Shown here piece by piece: positions 1 to 9,232 of a DNA stretch of 35,486 nt. Each line of letters starts with the position of its first letter. The first letter of the stretch is position 1. The notes below the pieces were generated by a model. The model worked only from the letters and a program-made list of their open reading frames with translations, searched no databases and was not told the origin of the DNA. Origin of the DNA: Methylobacterium indicum (GTDB lineage Bacteria > Pseudomonadota > Alphaproteobacteria > Rhizobiales > Beijerinckiaceae); contig NZ_JTHF01000161.1 of NCBI RefSeq assembly GCF_001043895.1, positions 1-35,486 of the forward strand, written 5' to 3'. Made by a program: the position numbers and the translations under genes.

Positions 1-1
1 C

Positions 2-1090
2 CTCCCGGCTCCGCCCCCGCCTCCCGCGACCGGCGCCTCGGCTTTCGCCCGCGCGGCGCTCGTCGTCGGGCTCGGCGCCCTCGGGGTCTGGGTGCTGCAT
101 CCGTTCCTGCCGGCGCTGGTCTGGGCGGTGATCCTGGCGATCGCCCTGTGGCCGCTGCGCGAGCGGCTGGTGCGGTTCAAGCCGCCGGGCAAGCACAACC
201 TGCTCTGGCCGGCTCTCCTCACGCTAGCGGTCGCCCTGGTGATCCTGGTGCCGCTGGTCGTCGTGGCGATCCAGGCGGCGCGGGAGGCGCACGATGCGGT
301 GGCGTTCTGGCGCCAGATCGAGGAGCAGGGCTGGCCGGTCCCGGACTTCGTCTCCCGCCTGCCCTTCGGCGCCTCCCACGTCGCGGCCTGGTGGCAGGAG
401 AACCTGAGCCACCCGCAGGGCTCGTCCGAGGTCCTGAAGCGCGTCGACCAGTCGATCAACCACTCGTCGCTCGTCGGATTCGGGCGCACCTTCGGCAGCC
501 AGATCGTCCACCGGGCGATGCTGTTCGGCTTCACGCTGCTGACCCTGTTCTTCCTCTTCCGCGACGGGCCGGCGCTGGCCGCGCAGGGCCTGTCGGCGGC
601 CCGCCGCCTGTTCGGCCCGCGGGGCGAGCGAGTGGCGCGCCAGATGGCGGCCTCGGTCCACGGCACCGTCGACGGCCTGGTGCTGGTCGGCCTCGGCGAG
701 GGCTTCCTGCTCGGCGTGGTCTACTTCTTCGCCGGCGTGCCCCACCCGGTGCTGCTCGGCGCCTTCACGGCGCTCGCCGCGATGATCCCGTTCGGGGCGC
801 CGGTCGCCTTCGGCCTCGCGGCGTTGCTCGCCGCCGCGCAGGGCGGTGTCACCGCGGCGATCGTGGTGGCGGTGGCCGGCCTCCTCGTCACCTTCGTGGC
901 CGACCACTTCGTCCGCCCGGTGCTGATCGGCGGTGCTACCCGCCTGCCCTTCCTGTGGGTGCTGCTCGGCATCCTCGGCGGTGTCGAGAGTTTTGGCCTG
1001 CTGGGGCTCTTCCTGGGACCGGCCGTGATGGCGGCGTTGGTGTTGCTGTGGCGCGAGTATACGGCGGGCGACGACCGCACCGTCGCCTGA
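2..1090 (+). CDS. AI-2E family transporter (PerM-like permease), 5' end outside window
   Basis: Multi-pass inner-membrane protein of the AI-2E/PerM exporter family; the transported substrate cannot be told from sequence. The frame is open to the first base of the window, and residues before the first GTG (position 92) already read as a hydrophobic helix (LVVGLGALGVWVL), so the true start lies upstream and the gene is partial. Family traits seen: an N-terminal hydrophobic pair rich in PFLPALVWAVILAIALWP, a long soluble middle segment, then several helices ending in the typical GLLGLFLGPAVMAALVLLWR stretch. The stop overlaps a possible ATG of the next gene (TGATG at 1088-1092), so the two may be cotranscribed. 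Family assignment is firm; function is generic. Confidence 0.85.
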   Translation, partial: LPAPPPPPATGASAFARAALVVGLGALGVWVLHPFLPALVWAVILAIALWPLRERLVRFKPPGKHNLLWPALLTLAVALVILVPLVVVAIQAAREAHDAVAFWRQIEEQGWPVPDFVSRLPFGASHVAAWWQENLSHPQGSSEVLKRVDQSINHSSLVGFGRTFGSQIVHRAMLFGFTLLTLFFLFRDGPALAAQGLSAARRLFGPRGERVARQMAASVHGTVDGLVLVGLGEGFLLGVVYFFAGVPHPVLLGAFTALAAMIPFGAPVAFGLAALLAAAQGGVTAAIVVAVAGLLVTFVADHFVRPVLIGGATRLPFLWVLLGILGGVESFGLLGLFLGPAVMAALVLLWREYTAGDDRTVA

Positions 1091-1119
1091 TGCGCCCTGC
1101 CGAAGGATCCCCCTCCCCG

Positions 1120-1548
1120 ATGAGAGTTCTGCTCGCCGCCTGCCTGCTCGCCGGCCTGTCCGCCGCCCCCGCCCTGGCGCAGTGGGACGACGACGTTTCC
1201 CACGCCCGGGGCCGCGGCATCGAGGACGAGGGCTACGGCCGGCGCGACCGGGACGGCCCGCGCTTTCGGGACGACGACGATGCGCGCGACCTCGACCGCC
1301 GCGACCGCCGGGCCTTCGGCCGGGACGACCCGGACGAGATCATGCCCCGGCGCCGCGACCGGGACCGCGACGACGACCGCCGCCGCCGCCGCGACTGGGA
1401 CGACCGCGACCGGCGGGACGACCGGTTCCGGTCGGGAAGCCGCTACGACCCGTACGACCGCTTTCCTCCCTACGGCCCGCCCATCGCACCGCCCGCGTCC
1501 GGCGGGGTCTTCGTCGTGCCGCCGCCGATCCCCGGGGCGCGCCGCTAG
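1120..1548 (+). CDS. Secreted Arg/Asp-rich low-complexity protein
   Basis: About 142 residues. Residues 1-20 (MRVLLAACLLAGLSAAPALA) are a clear Sec signal peptide with an Ala-x-Ala cleavage site before Gln21. The mature part is almost entirely Arg, Asp and Gly in alternating DR/RD runs, with a Pro-rich tail (PPYGPPIAPPASGG, VPPPIPG). No catalytic motif is seen. Start chosen at 1120 because it begins the signal peptide; an in-frame ATG at 1090 overlaps the stop of the upstream permease gene and would add ten residues. The mixed charge suggests a disordered periplasmic or surface protein. I do not recognise a family. The stop codon lies in the first bases of an intergenic repeat element. Confidence 0.6.
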   Translation: MRVLLAACLLAGLSAAPALAQWDDDVSHARGRGIEDEGYGRRDRDGPRFRDDDDARDLDRRDRRAFGRDDPDEIMPRRRDRDRDDDRRRRRDWDDRDRRDDRFRSGSRYDPYDRFPPYGPPIAPPASGGVFVVPPPIPGARR

Positions 1549-1648
1549 AGCGCACCTGGTCGCCGTGCGACCGGTTTTGCTCTATGTTGTTGATATTAAT
1601 ACATTTTCCGAAGAAGCGCCGGTGCCGCTTCGTCGGAAAATGCCCTGG
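1545..1648. repeat. Palindromic intergenic repeat, copy A
   Basis: Starts with CTAGAGC, as copy B does, and contains the core ACATTTTCCGAAGAAGC ... GCTTCGTCGGAAAATGC, an imperfect hairpin. It shares TTCGTCGGAAAATGC exactly with copy B (14557-14661) and more loosely with copy C (20735-20785). The stop codon of the Arg/Asp-rich gene falls inside its first bases. It looks like a REP/MITE-like dispersed element without coding capacity. Confidence 0.6.
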
Positions 1649-1676
1649 TGAACCTGATTTTCGTCGAGAGGTTGCG

Positions 1677-2183
1677 TTGAACGAAGCCCCTACCTCCCAG
1701 GCCCCTACCTCCCGGGCCCCAGCGCCCCGCGGCGAGCCCGCCCGCCGTCTCGCCGCCCTCGGCCTGACGTTGCCGCGGGTGCCCGAGCCCCGCGGCGCCT
1801 TCCTGCCGTTCTCGCGCATCGGCGCGACGCTGTGGCTCGCCGGGCAGATCTGCGAGTGGGAGGGAGAGGTGCGTTTCACCGGCCCGGTGACCGATATCGC
1901 GACGGGCCGGGACGCAGCGCGGATCTGCGCGCTGAACCTGCTGGCCTCCTTGAGCCTCGCCCTCGACGGCGACCTCGACCGGGTGGTGCGCTGCCACCGC
2001 CTCGGCGGCTTCGTGCAGGTGGAGCAGGGCTGGCCCGACGTGCCGAAGGCGGTGAACGGCGCCTCCGACCTGATGGCGGAGCTTTTTGGACAAGCCGGGC
2101 GTCACGCCCGCACGGCGATCGGCGTCGCCAGCCTGCCGGCCAATGCCAGCGTCGAGGTCGACGGGATCTTCGAGGTGCGCTGA
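1677..2183 (+). CDS. RidA (YjgF/YER057c/UK114) family protein
   Basis: A 168-residue soluble protein with the RidA fold signature: LAALGLTLP near residue 25, then an LWLAGQI strand, and the C-terminal RTAIGVASLPANASVEVDGIFEV block. The Arg in RTAIGV aligns with the catalytic Arg of RidA (RSCVEV in the enteric protein), so imine/enamine deaminase activity is plausible. The N-terminal 20 residues (repeated APTSQ/APTSR) are an odd low-complexity extension. The start is uncertain: TTG at 1677 is chosen because GAGAGG lies 5-6 bases upstream and no in-frame ATG fits. The frame is open further upstream, but that part runs through repeat copy A. It likely scavenges 2-aminoacrylate-type intermediates, though this subfamily's substrate is unknown. 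Confidence 0.8.
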   Translation: MNEAPTSQAPTSRAPAPRGEPARRLAALGLTLPRVPEPRGAFLPFSRIGATLWLAGQICEWEGEVRFTGPVTDIATGRDAARICALNLLASLSLALDGDLDRVVRCHRLGGFVQVEQGWPDVPKAVNGASDLMAELFGQAGRHARTAIGVASLPANASVEVDGIFEVR

Positions 2184-2190
2184 AGCGCGG

Positions 2191-2610
2191 TCAGTGCGCG
2201 TCGCGCACGGCGCCGCCGGTATGGTAGCCGGCGGCCTGCTCGACCAGGGTGAGGATGTCGAGGGCGCGCCAGGGCTTAGGGATGAAGGTGGCCGACATCC
2301 GCAGGTCGCTCGGCTGGTCGCCGGCATCGCCCGAGGTCAGCAGCACGTGGACCCGCGGCCAGGTGACGCCGATGATCCGGGCGAGCTCGAAGCCGCCGAT
2401 CTGACCCGGAGTCCGCACGTCCGAGAACACGACGTTCACCTCGTCGCCCCGCTCGCGCAGGATGGCGAGGGCTTTCTCGGCCGTCTCGGCCTCGATGACC
2501 CGGAAGCCCGTCTCCTCCAGCAGGGTAGCCGCCAGGAAACGCTCCTCCGGCTCGTCCTCGACGACCAGGATCACGGGCTGTGTCTTCGCGGCGGCGCTGG
2601 ACTCGGTCAT
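2191..2610 (-). CDS. Single-domain response regulator (CheY-like receiver)
   Basis: 139 residues consisting of one receiver domain with no output domain. Conserved features: acidic pair Glu18/Asp19 (VVEDE), phosphoacceptor Asp64 (VVFSDVRTPG), switch Thr92/Ser93 (LLTSGDAG) and Lys112 (IPKPW). The first ten residues are a flexible tail. It faces the RidA gene tail to tail, only 7 bp apart, and no histidine kinase is nearby, so its partner is unknown. Proteins of this kind in Rhizobiales often sit in stress or phosphorelay circuits; that is family knowledge, not shown here. Start ATG at 2610. Confidence 0.9.
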   Translation of the reverse strand: MTESSAAAKTQPVILVVEDEPEERFLAATLLEETGFRVIEAETAEKALAILRERGDEVNVVFSDVRTPGQIGGFELARIIGVTWPRVHVLLTSGDAGDQPSDLRMSATFIPKPWRALDILTLVEQAAGYHTGGAVRDAH

Positions 2611-2731
2611 GAGCAGGGAACGAGCTTGCGGCCCACTGGTTGCATAGCTCCCGGGACCCTGCCTTCATCCTTTCCGAGGTGTTGCAGCAATGCAAGGGTT
2701 GCCGCAACGCCCCCGAGGAATCGACGGGACG

Positions 2732-3643
2732 TCAGGCGACGCCGTGCTGCCGGAACCACGCCAGCATCCGGCTCCAGCCCTCCTCCGCCGGGCCCTTGCG
2801 GTAGCTCGGGCGATAATCGGCGTGGAAGCCGTGGGGCGCGTCCGGGAAGATCACGATCTCGACGTCCTTGCCCGCTTCCTTGGCGGCGTCGCGGGCCTTC
2901 TCGACATCGGCGACCGGGATGCCGGTATCGGCGGCCCCATAGAGGCCGAGGATCGGCGCGCGGATGTCCGGGATCACGTCGGCGGCGGTCTTCGGCTGGA
3001 TCCCGGTGCGGGTGCCGCCGAAATTGCCGTACCAGGCGACGCCGGCCTTCAGGTTGGCGCTGTGGGCGGCGTAGAGCCACACGGTGCGGCCGCCGCGGCA
3101 CCAGCCGGTGATGCCGATCTTGCCCGCATCGCCCTTGGCCTCGGCCGCCGCCCAGGCGGCGGTGGCGTCGAGGTCGCCCATCACCTGCGCGTCCGGCGTC
3201 TTCGACACGACCTCGCGGACGATCTCCTGCACGTCGGTCATCTTGGAGACGTCGCCCTGGCGGGCGAAGAGCTCCGGCGCCACCGCGGTGTAGCCGGCCT
3301 TGGCGAGACGGCGGCAGATGTCCTTGATGTAGTCGTGGACGCCAAAGATCTCCTCGACCACGAGGACGATCGGGAACGGGCCCGCACCCTCGGGCATCGC
3401 CCGATAGGCCGGCATCGGCCCGTCGCCGACCGGGATCCGCACCTCGCCGGCGACGATGCCGGTCGCGTCGGTGTGGATCGCCTGCGCCTCGACCCGGGTG
3501 GTGGCCAGCGTCAGCCCGGTCATCAGGCTCGTCATCACGAAGCCGCGCCGGGAGAAGGGCGGGATCACCAGGCCGTCGAGCTGTTCGAGATCGGGCGATC
3601 CGCCTTGCCGTCCGTCTTGCCGCGCCACGTCGCTCGTTGCCAT
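2732..3643 (-). CDS. Dienelactone hydrolase family protein with Tat-type signal
   Basis: 303 residues. The N-terminus holds SRRGFV (31-36) followed by a hydrophobic stretch and a VEAQA site, a twin-arginine-type signal, so export folded to the periplasm is likely. The DLH alpha/beta-hydrolase fold follows, with a visible triad: Cys182 in GITGWCRGG, Asp239 in LYGAADTG and His271 in DAPHGFHADYR. Length fits an exported DLH (about 230 aa plus leader). The start is supported by GGAGGA upstream of the ATG. The family cleaves dienelactones in chloroaromatic degradation but many members act on unknown esters; there are no aromatic-degradation neighbours, so the substrate is open. Confidence 0.85.
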   Translation of the reverse strand: MATSDVARQDGRQGGSPDLEQLDGLVIPPFSRRGFVMTSLMTGLTLATTRVEAQAIHTDATGIVAGEVRIPVGDGPMPAYRAMPEGAGPFPIVLVVEEIFGVHDYIKDICRRLAKAGYTAVAPELFARQGDVSKMTDVQEIVREVVSKTPDAQVMGDLDATAAWAAAEAKGDAGKIGITGWCRGGRTVWLYAAHSANLKAGVAWYGNFGGTRTGIQPKTAADVIPDIRAPILGLYGAADTGIPVADVEKARDAAKEAGKDVEIVIFPDAPHGFHADYRPSYRKGPAEEGWSRMLAWFRQHGVA

Positions 3644-3768
3644 CCCGCGTCCTCCCGATCGGGTTTCGTCCCGCGGGCGCGATCATGCGGGCCGGCGCCG
3701 GAGGGGCAAGGGCGAACATGCTCCCCACGGTCACGATTCGGTCAGGCGCGGGTGAGGGCCTGCCAACG

Positions 3769-3807
3769 ACGAAGGACCGCCCCCCGATCCGGGGAGCGGC
3801 CCTTCGT
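3769..3807 (-). terminator. Hairpin terminator downstream of the small membrane protein
   Basis: Long stem ACGAAGG-a-CCGC-c-CCCCG with its complement CGGGG-a-GCGG-c-CCTTCGT around a 3-base loop, 54 bp past the stop of the gene ending at 3861. There is no U-tract of note. It may end transcription from the right. Confidence 0.55.
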
Positions 3808-3860
3808 GCAGCCGGCGCGATCGACGCGCCGGGTCTCCGGGGTCCCTTGCCCAGAAGCGA

Positions 3861-4196
3861 TTATTTGGCGTTGGTCGAACCCATCGGGGCGGTCGAGCCG
3901 GTCGACTTCGGCTCGGCCGGCGCCGGATAGGCCGGGTTGCCGGCCGGCACGCCGCCGCTGTTGGCCGACGAGACGCCGTTGGCGTTGCCGGTGGGCGAGC
4001 CGGTGATCTGCTGGCGCGAGGCGTCCTGGCTCTGGCTGGCGTAGTCCTTCGGGGCGTTCGCGCCGTTCCAGCCGAGCAGGGCCACCATGGCCACCGCGAG
4101 CAGGGCCAGGCTGCCGAGCAGCACGTAGAGGACGGGACGGCCCTTCGCGCCCTGGCGGGCCTCGGTCGGGGTCTCGACGGTGCGGTTGGGATCCAT
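3861..4196 (-). CDS. Small single-pass membrane protein, Ser/Asn/Gly-rich tail
   Basis: 111 residues. A charged N-terminus (about 20 aa) is followed by one membrane helix (VLYVLLGSLALLAVAMVALL, about residues 22-41) and a disordered tail rich in Ser, Asn, Gly, Ala and Pro. The tail probably lies in the periplasm. The start at 4196 is preferred because GAGG sits six bases upstream; an earlier in-frame ATG at 4250 would add 18 residues with no better site. I do not recognise a family. A strong hairpin follows the gene. Confidence 0.65.
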   Translation of the reverse strand: MDPNRTVETPTEARQGAKGRPVLYVLLGSLALLAVAMVALLGWNGANAPKDYASQSQDASRQQITGSPTGNANGVSSANSGGVPAGNPAYPAPAEPKSTGSTAPMGSTNAK

Positions 4197-4307
4197 GGGG
4201 AACCTCGGGTTGAGGCCCGGCGGAGAATCTCGCCGAGCGGTGATCGTCATGACGGGCCAACGTCACCGATCGGCCGAGGTTCCTGGATGCCCGTGCGGCG
4301 GCGGCCT

Positions 4308-5315
4308 CTACTTCCCCGTCAGCAGCATGATCTTGCCGAGATGGGCGCTCGATTCCATCAGGGCATGGGCCTCCCGGGCCTGCTCCAGCGGGAAGGTGGC
4401 GTGGATCACCGGCTTCACCGTGCCGGATTCGAGCATCGGCCAGACCTCCCGGCGCAGGCCCTCGGCGATCGCCGCCTTCTGGGCGACGGTGCGCGGGCGC
4501 AGGGTCGAGCCGGTCACGGTGAGGCGCCGGATCATGATCGGCGTCAGGTTCAGGTTCTCGGCCTGGAACCCCTGCAGGAACGCGATGATGACGAGCCGGC
4601 CCTCCAGCGCCAGGGACTTCACGTTGCGCTCGAGATAGGCCGCGCCGACCATGTCGAGGATCACGTCGACCCCCTTGCCGTCGGTAAGCCGCTTCACCTC
4701 GGCGGCGAAGTCGGCCTCGCGGTAGTTGATGGCGTGATCGGCCCCGAGGGATTCGCAGAAGGCGCATTTCTCGGCCGAGCCGGCGGTGGCGAAGACCTCG
4801 GCGCCGAACCGCTTGGCGAGCTGGATCGCCGTCGAGCCGATGCCGCTCGACCCGCCATGGACCAGGAAGCGCTCGCTCTTTTGCAGACGCCCGCGCTCGA
4901 ACACGTTGGTCCAGACCGTCCAGTAGTTCTCCGGCAGGCCGGCGGCCTCGACGAGGGAGAGCGGGCCGGGCCTGGGCAGGCACAAAGCGGCCTCCGCCAC
5001 GGCGTACTCGGCGTAGCCGCCGCTGATCGTCAGGGCGCAGACCTCCTGACCCTCGCGCAGATCCGCGACGCCCTCCCCCAGGGCGACGATGCGCCCGGCG
5101 ATCTCCAGGCCCGGCACGTCGGTGGCGCCGGGCGGCGGCGGGTACTTGCCGGCGCGCTGCTGGCAGTCGGGCCGGTTCACGCCGGCCGCCACGACCTCGA
5201 CCAGCACTTGGTTCGGACCGGGGCGCGGCACCGGCACGGTCTCGATCCCGATCACCTCAGGCCCGCCGGACCCGTTGAAGCGGACCTGGCGCATGGTGGC
5301 GGGGATCGAGGGCAT
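4308..5315 (-). CDS. NAD(P)H-quinone oxidoreductase, PIG3-like MDR family
   Basis: About 335 residues of the zinc-free medium-chain dehydrogenase/reductase family. An N-terminal GroES-like domain (VLVEVVAAGVNRPDCQQR, VPGLEIAGRI) precedes a Rossmann domain with the nucleotide-binding motif VHGGSSGIGSTAIQLAK. The zinc-ligand pattern of alcohol dehydrogenases is absent, which fits quinone oxidoreductases of the TP53I3/PIG3 type that reduce quinones with NADPH. Start ATG at 5315 is chosen for GGAG six bases upstream; a TTG at 5330 and an ATG at 5294 are alternatives. It lies just downstream of upp on the same strand, behind a possible hairpin, so a link with the URC operon is possible but unproven. 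Confidence 0.85.
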   Translation of the reverse strand: MPSIPATMRQVRFNGSGGPEVIGIETVPVPRPGPNQVLVEVVAAGVNRPDCQQRAGKYPPPPGATDVPGLEIAGRIVALGEGVADLREGQEVCALTISGGYAEYAVAEAALCLPRPGPLSLVEAAGLPENYWTVWTNVFERGRLQKSERFLVHGGSSGIGSTAIQLAKRFGAEVFATAGSAEKCAFCESLGADHAINYREADFAAEVKRLTDGKGVDVILDMVGAAYLERNVKSLALEGRLVIIAFLQGFQAENLNLTPIMIRRLTVTGSTLRPRTVAQKAAIAEGLRREVWPMLESGTVKPVIHATFPLEQAREAHALMESSAHLGKIMLLTGK

Positions 5316-5350
5316 GGGCGGCTCCGGCAATGGCGGGGTGAGCGCCCTTA

Positions 5351-5385
5351 CCTGCCGCGCGGGCCGGGAGCCGGCAAGGGGCAGG
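5351..5385 (-). terminator. Possible hairpin after upp
   Basis: Outer stem CCTGCC/GGCAGG with an inner GCCGG/CCGGC pairing, directly after the upp stop. No T-run follows, so a terminator role is tentative. Confidence 0.3.
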
Positions 5386-5389
5386 CGGC

Positions 5390-6052
5390 TCAGCGCGTGC
5401 CGTACATCCGGTCGCCCGCATCGCCCAGGCCCGGCAGGATGTAGCCGTGCTCGTTGAGGTGGCTGTCGATCGAGGCGGTCCAGACCGGCACGTCGGGGTG
5501 GGAGCCCTGGAACTTGGCGAGGCCCTCCGGAGCGGCGAGCAGGCAGACGAAGCGCAGGTCGCGGGCGCCGCGCTCCTTGAGCCGGTCGACCGCGGCGACC
5601 GCCGAGTTCGCCGTCGCCAGCATCGGGTCGAGGACCAGCACTGTGCGGTCGGCGAGATCGGACGGGGCCTTGAAGTAGTACTCCACCGCCTCGAGCGAAT
5701 CCGGGTCGCGGTAGAGTCCGACATGGGCGACGCGGGCCGAGGGCAGGAGCGACAGCATCCCGTCGAGGAAGCCGACGCCGGCGCGCAGGATCGGCGCCAG
5801 GACGAGCTTCTTGCCGGCGATCTGCGCGCCCTGCATCGTCATCATCGGGGTCTCGATCTCGACCGGCTCCAGCGGCAGGTCGCGGGTGACCTCGTAGGCG
5901 AGCAGCATCCCGACCTCGTTCAGGAGCTGGCGGAAGCCCTTGGTCGAGCGCGCCTTGTCCCGCATCAGGGTCAGCTTGTGCTGGACCAGCGGGTGATCGA
6001 CCACCGTCACCGGCGCCACACCCGTCTCCCCGCGCGCACCCGCACCCTGCAT
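5390..6052 (-). CDS. upp: Uracil phosphoribosyltransferase
   Basis: 220 residues, cytoplasmic. Converts uracil and PRPP to UMP. Family motifs seen: [14 protein letters not shown] near the N-terminus, [14 protein letters not shown] in the middle, the PRPP loop [14 protein letters not shown] and the C-terminal uracil-binding [12 protein letters not shown]. The loop reads ATANS where the enteric enzyme has ATGGS. The start ATG at 6052 has GGGGAGA about five bases upstream. It is the last gene of the leftward URC1-URC4-upp set, 38 bp after URC4, so it probably supplies UMP to that catabolic route (the yeast equivalent is URC6) as well as to salvage. Confidence 0.95.
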   Translation of the reverse strand: MQGAGARGETGVAPVTVVDHPLVQHKLTLMRDKARSTKGFRQLLNEVGMLLAYEVTRDLPLEPVEIETPMMTMQGAQIAGKKLVLAPILRAGVGFLDGMLSLLPSARVAHVGLYRDPDSLEAVEYYFKAPSDLADRTVLVLDPMLATANSAVAAVDRLKERGARDLRFVCLLAAPEGLAKFQGSHPDVPVWTASIDSHLNEHGYILPGLGDAGDRMYGTR

Positions 6053-6090
6053 CGTCGTCTCCCCGCTCACGTTCACGCTCTCGAATGATG

Positions 6091-7326
6091 TCAGAATACG
6101 GTGCCGTCGCTGGCGATCGAGAGCGGCGGCGCGCCCTCCGGCCGCAGGGACTTCGCCAGGCGCCGGCCGGTGGCCCAGGTGCCGCCCTCCAGCACCTTGG
6201 CGAGCGGCAGGTCGGCCGGGTCCTCGATCTCCAGCCGCTCGCGGACCAGCGGCGCCAGCCGGTCGAGGAGCGCCACCGTGAGCGCCCGCCACTCGACGAC
6301 GAGGCGCGACTCGACCGGGTGGGCCTGCGCGGCCTCCTCGGGCCGGCGCAGCGCCAGCACGCCGGTATCGAGGAAGAGGCCGCCGTTGCGGTACTCGGGC
6401 AGGCCTGTCAGGGCATCGAGGCCGGTGACGGTAAGGCCCGCCTCCTCCAGGGGCTCCAGGAGCGAGTAGGCGAGCCACTGCGACAGCTTGTGGAACGGCA
6501 CCAGCCCCTCGGTCGGCCCCGTCCCGCCGGCGAGCGGATGCTTCCAGGTGTCGCCGAGATCGACCCCGTCGAGGACGATGCGGCCGGGCCAGATCGGGCC
6601 GAGATGGGTCAGCAGCACCTCCAGCACCGCCTCCGCCGGCACCTCGCCGTCGCGGGAGCGGGCCTTGATCCGGTCGAACAGGAAGCCGGGCCGCGCGTCG
6701 GGCCCGAAGCCCTCGGGGTCCGCCGCCGCGACCTGGCCGAGGCGGTTGAGGAGCGCGGTGCGGCCCGACAGGCCGACGAGGGGGTTGGTCGGGCCGGCCT
6801 GGAAGCCCTCGGCGAGCTCCGCCTCGGTCAGGCTGGCGAGCGCCCGCGCGTCGGCCCGGAACGGATCCTCGGGGGCGGAGGAGAAGAGGCCCGACACGAA
6901 CATGTCGAAGCTCGCCACCGCCAGGCCTTCCGAGCGGGAATAGGTCTCGCCGGTGCGGCCCTCCTCGTAGCGCCAGGTCGGGCCGGCACCGGCATCGAGC
7001 AGCACGCTCACCACCACGAGGTCGAAGGCGGCGCGGGCCTGCTCGGCCGGGTCCTCGAAGGGCGCGGCGTGGACCAGCGAGCCCCAGCGCTCGAACCCGC
7101 CGACCGAGAAGTGGCGCCAGCGGGCGTGGTAGGGGATCGCGAGGTCGGGATAGGCCTCGCGGATGGTCTCCACCACCGCGTCGGCGCAAGGCCCGAGGCG
7201 GTCGAGGTCGACCACGAAGTGATCCAGCCGCCCGTCGAGCCCGGCCTGGAGCAGGGTCTCGGCGCGGGCGCGCACCGCCCGGGCCGAGAGCAGGCTGCGG
7301 GCGGTCGAAAACTCAGGCACGGGCAT
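6091..7326 (-). CDS. URC4/DUF1688 family uracil catabolism protein
   Basis: 411 residues, no signal peptide or membrane helix. The N-terminal pattern ([19 protein letters not shown], then [34 protein letters not shown]) is that of DUF1688, the family of yeast URC4, needed for uracil use as nitrogen source through the URC pathway; its chemical step is not established to my knowledge. It sits 51 bp after a URC1-like gene and 38 bp before upp. The start is slightly uncertain: the ATG at 7326 has GGAG directly against it, while a GTG two codons in (7320) would have ideal spacing. Confidence 0.88.
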   Translation of the reverse strand: MPVPEFSTARSLLSARAVRARAETLLQAGLDGRLDHFVVDLDRLGPCADAVVETIREAYPDLAIPYHARWRHFSVGGFERWGSLVHAAPFEDPAEQARAAFDLVVVSVLLDAGAGPTWRYEEGRTGETYSRSEGLAVASFDMFVSGLFSSAPEDPFRADARALASLTEAELAEGFQAGPTNPLVGLSGRTALLNRLGQVAAADPEGFGPDARPGFLFDRIKARSRDGEVPAEAVLEVLLTHLGPIWPGRIVLDGVDLGDTWKHPLAGGTGPTEGLVPFHKLSQWLAYSLLEPLEEAGLTVTGLDALTGLPEYRNGGLFLDTGVLALRRPEEAAQAHPVESRLVVEWRALTVALLDRLAPLVRERLEIEDPADLPLAKVLEGGTWATGRRLAKSLRPEGAPPLSIASDGTVF

Positions 7327-7377
7327 CTCCAGGGATAGTTCGCGTCGCCATCGGCGGCCTCGGATCCACGCGGTTCC

Positions 7378-8628
<1,251 letters not shown>

Positions 8629-8654
8629 GCGGACGCGCCGTCCTTCAACGGAGA

Positions 8655-8683
8655 AGGCTCCCCGCGGGGGCCGCGAGGAGCCT
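8655..8683 (-). promoter_or_regulatory. Leader hairpin upstream of the URC1-like gene
   Basis: AGGCTCC and GGAGCCT pair perfectly, with further CGCGG/CCGCG pairing inside. It lies about 27 bases before the URC1 start, just ahead of the ribosome binding site. No T-run follows, so it looks more like a leader structure than a terminator. Confidence 0.35.
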
Positions 8684-8806
8684 GTCGAGTGCTTGACCTG
8701 AACGAGGGTGGCCCAGCCGATTCGGCGCGTCAAGCTCAAGCCTGAGGCGCCGTTTCGCCCAATGGGGCGGCAGGACCGCCCCGTCGGGACCACCCTCCTC
8801 CGGTGA

Positions 8807-9232
8807 TCAGAAGTTCGAGCCGGCGCGGCGGCGGGCCATGAAGGCGTCGAACTGCTCGCGGTCGCGGGCGCGCTTCAGCTCGTCCACGAACTCGGTGAAG
8901 GCGCGGCTCTCCTCCTCGAGGCGGCGGCGCTCCTCTTCGAGGCGCTCGATCTCCTTGCGGCGATACTCCTCGAAGGCCCAGTTGCCGCTGTCGTGGCGGG
9001 CGGCACCGAAGCCGGAGAAGCCGGAGAACCCGTTCCGGAAGGAGCGCTCGGCGAAGGACTTCATCTCGTTCAAGGCCGGGTATCCCATGAGCTTCCACAC
9101 CACGTAGGCCGCGGCCAACGGCCACGCATAGATGAAACCGATCACGATCGCGCCGATCTCGAGGGAGCGGCGCGGGAACGGGCCGTTGCGGCAGGAGCGG
9201 CCGCTCGACCAGGGGGCAGAGGAATACGACAC
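8807..9232 (-). CDS. DUF2852 family membrane protein
   Basis: 141 residues. One long hydrophobic segment (about residues 24-50, IGAIVIGFIYAWPLAAAYVVW) is followed by a Gly/Phe-rich linker (FRNGFSGFSGFG) and a highly charged coiled coil (RRKEIERLEEERRRLEEES), then a charged tail ending RRRAGSNF. This matches DUF2852, an alphaproteobacterial family of unknown function. It starts at GTG 9232 with GGGAGA about seven bases upstream. A perfect 10-bp inverted repeat lies 18-43 bp before the start, so repression by a dimeric regulator is likely. Confidence 0.8.
   Translation of the reverse strand: MSYSSAPWSSGRSCRNGPFPRRSLEIGAIVIGFIYAWPLAAAYVVWKLMGYPALNEMKSFAERSFRNGFSGFSGFGAARHDSGNWAFEEYRRKEIERLEEERRRLEEESRAFTEFVDELKRARDREQFDAFMARRRAGSNF

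Noticed and set aside
5390..7189. Longer frame fused upstream of Upp (599 residues)
   Set aside because: The added part is out-of-frame URC4 sequence; Upp has its own start and ribosome site at 6052.
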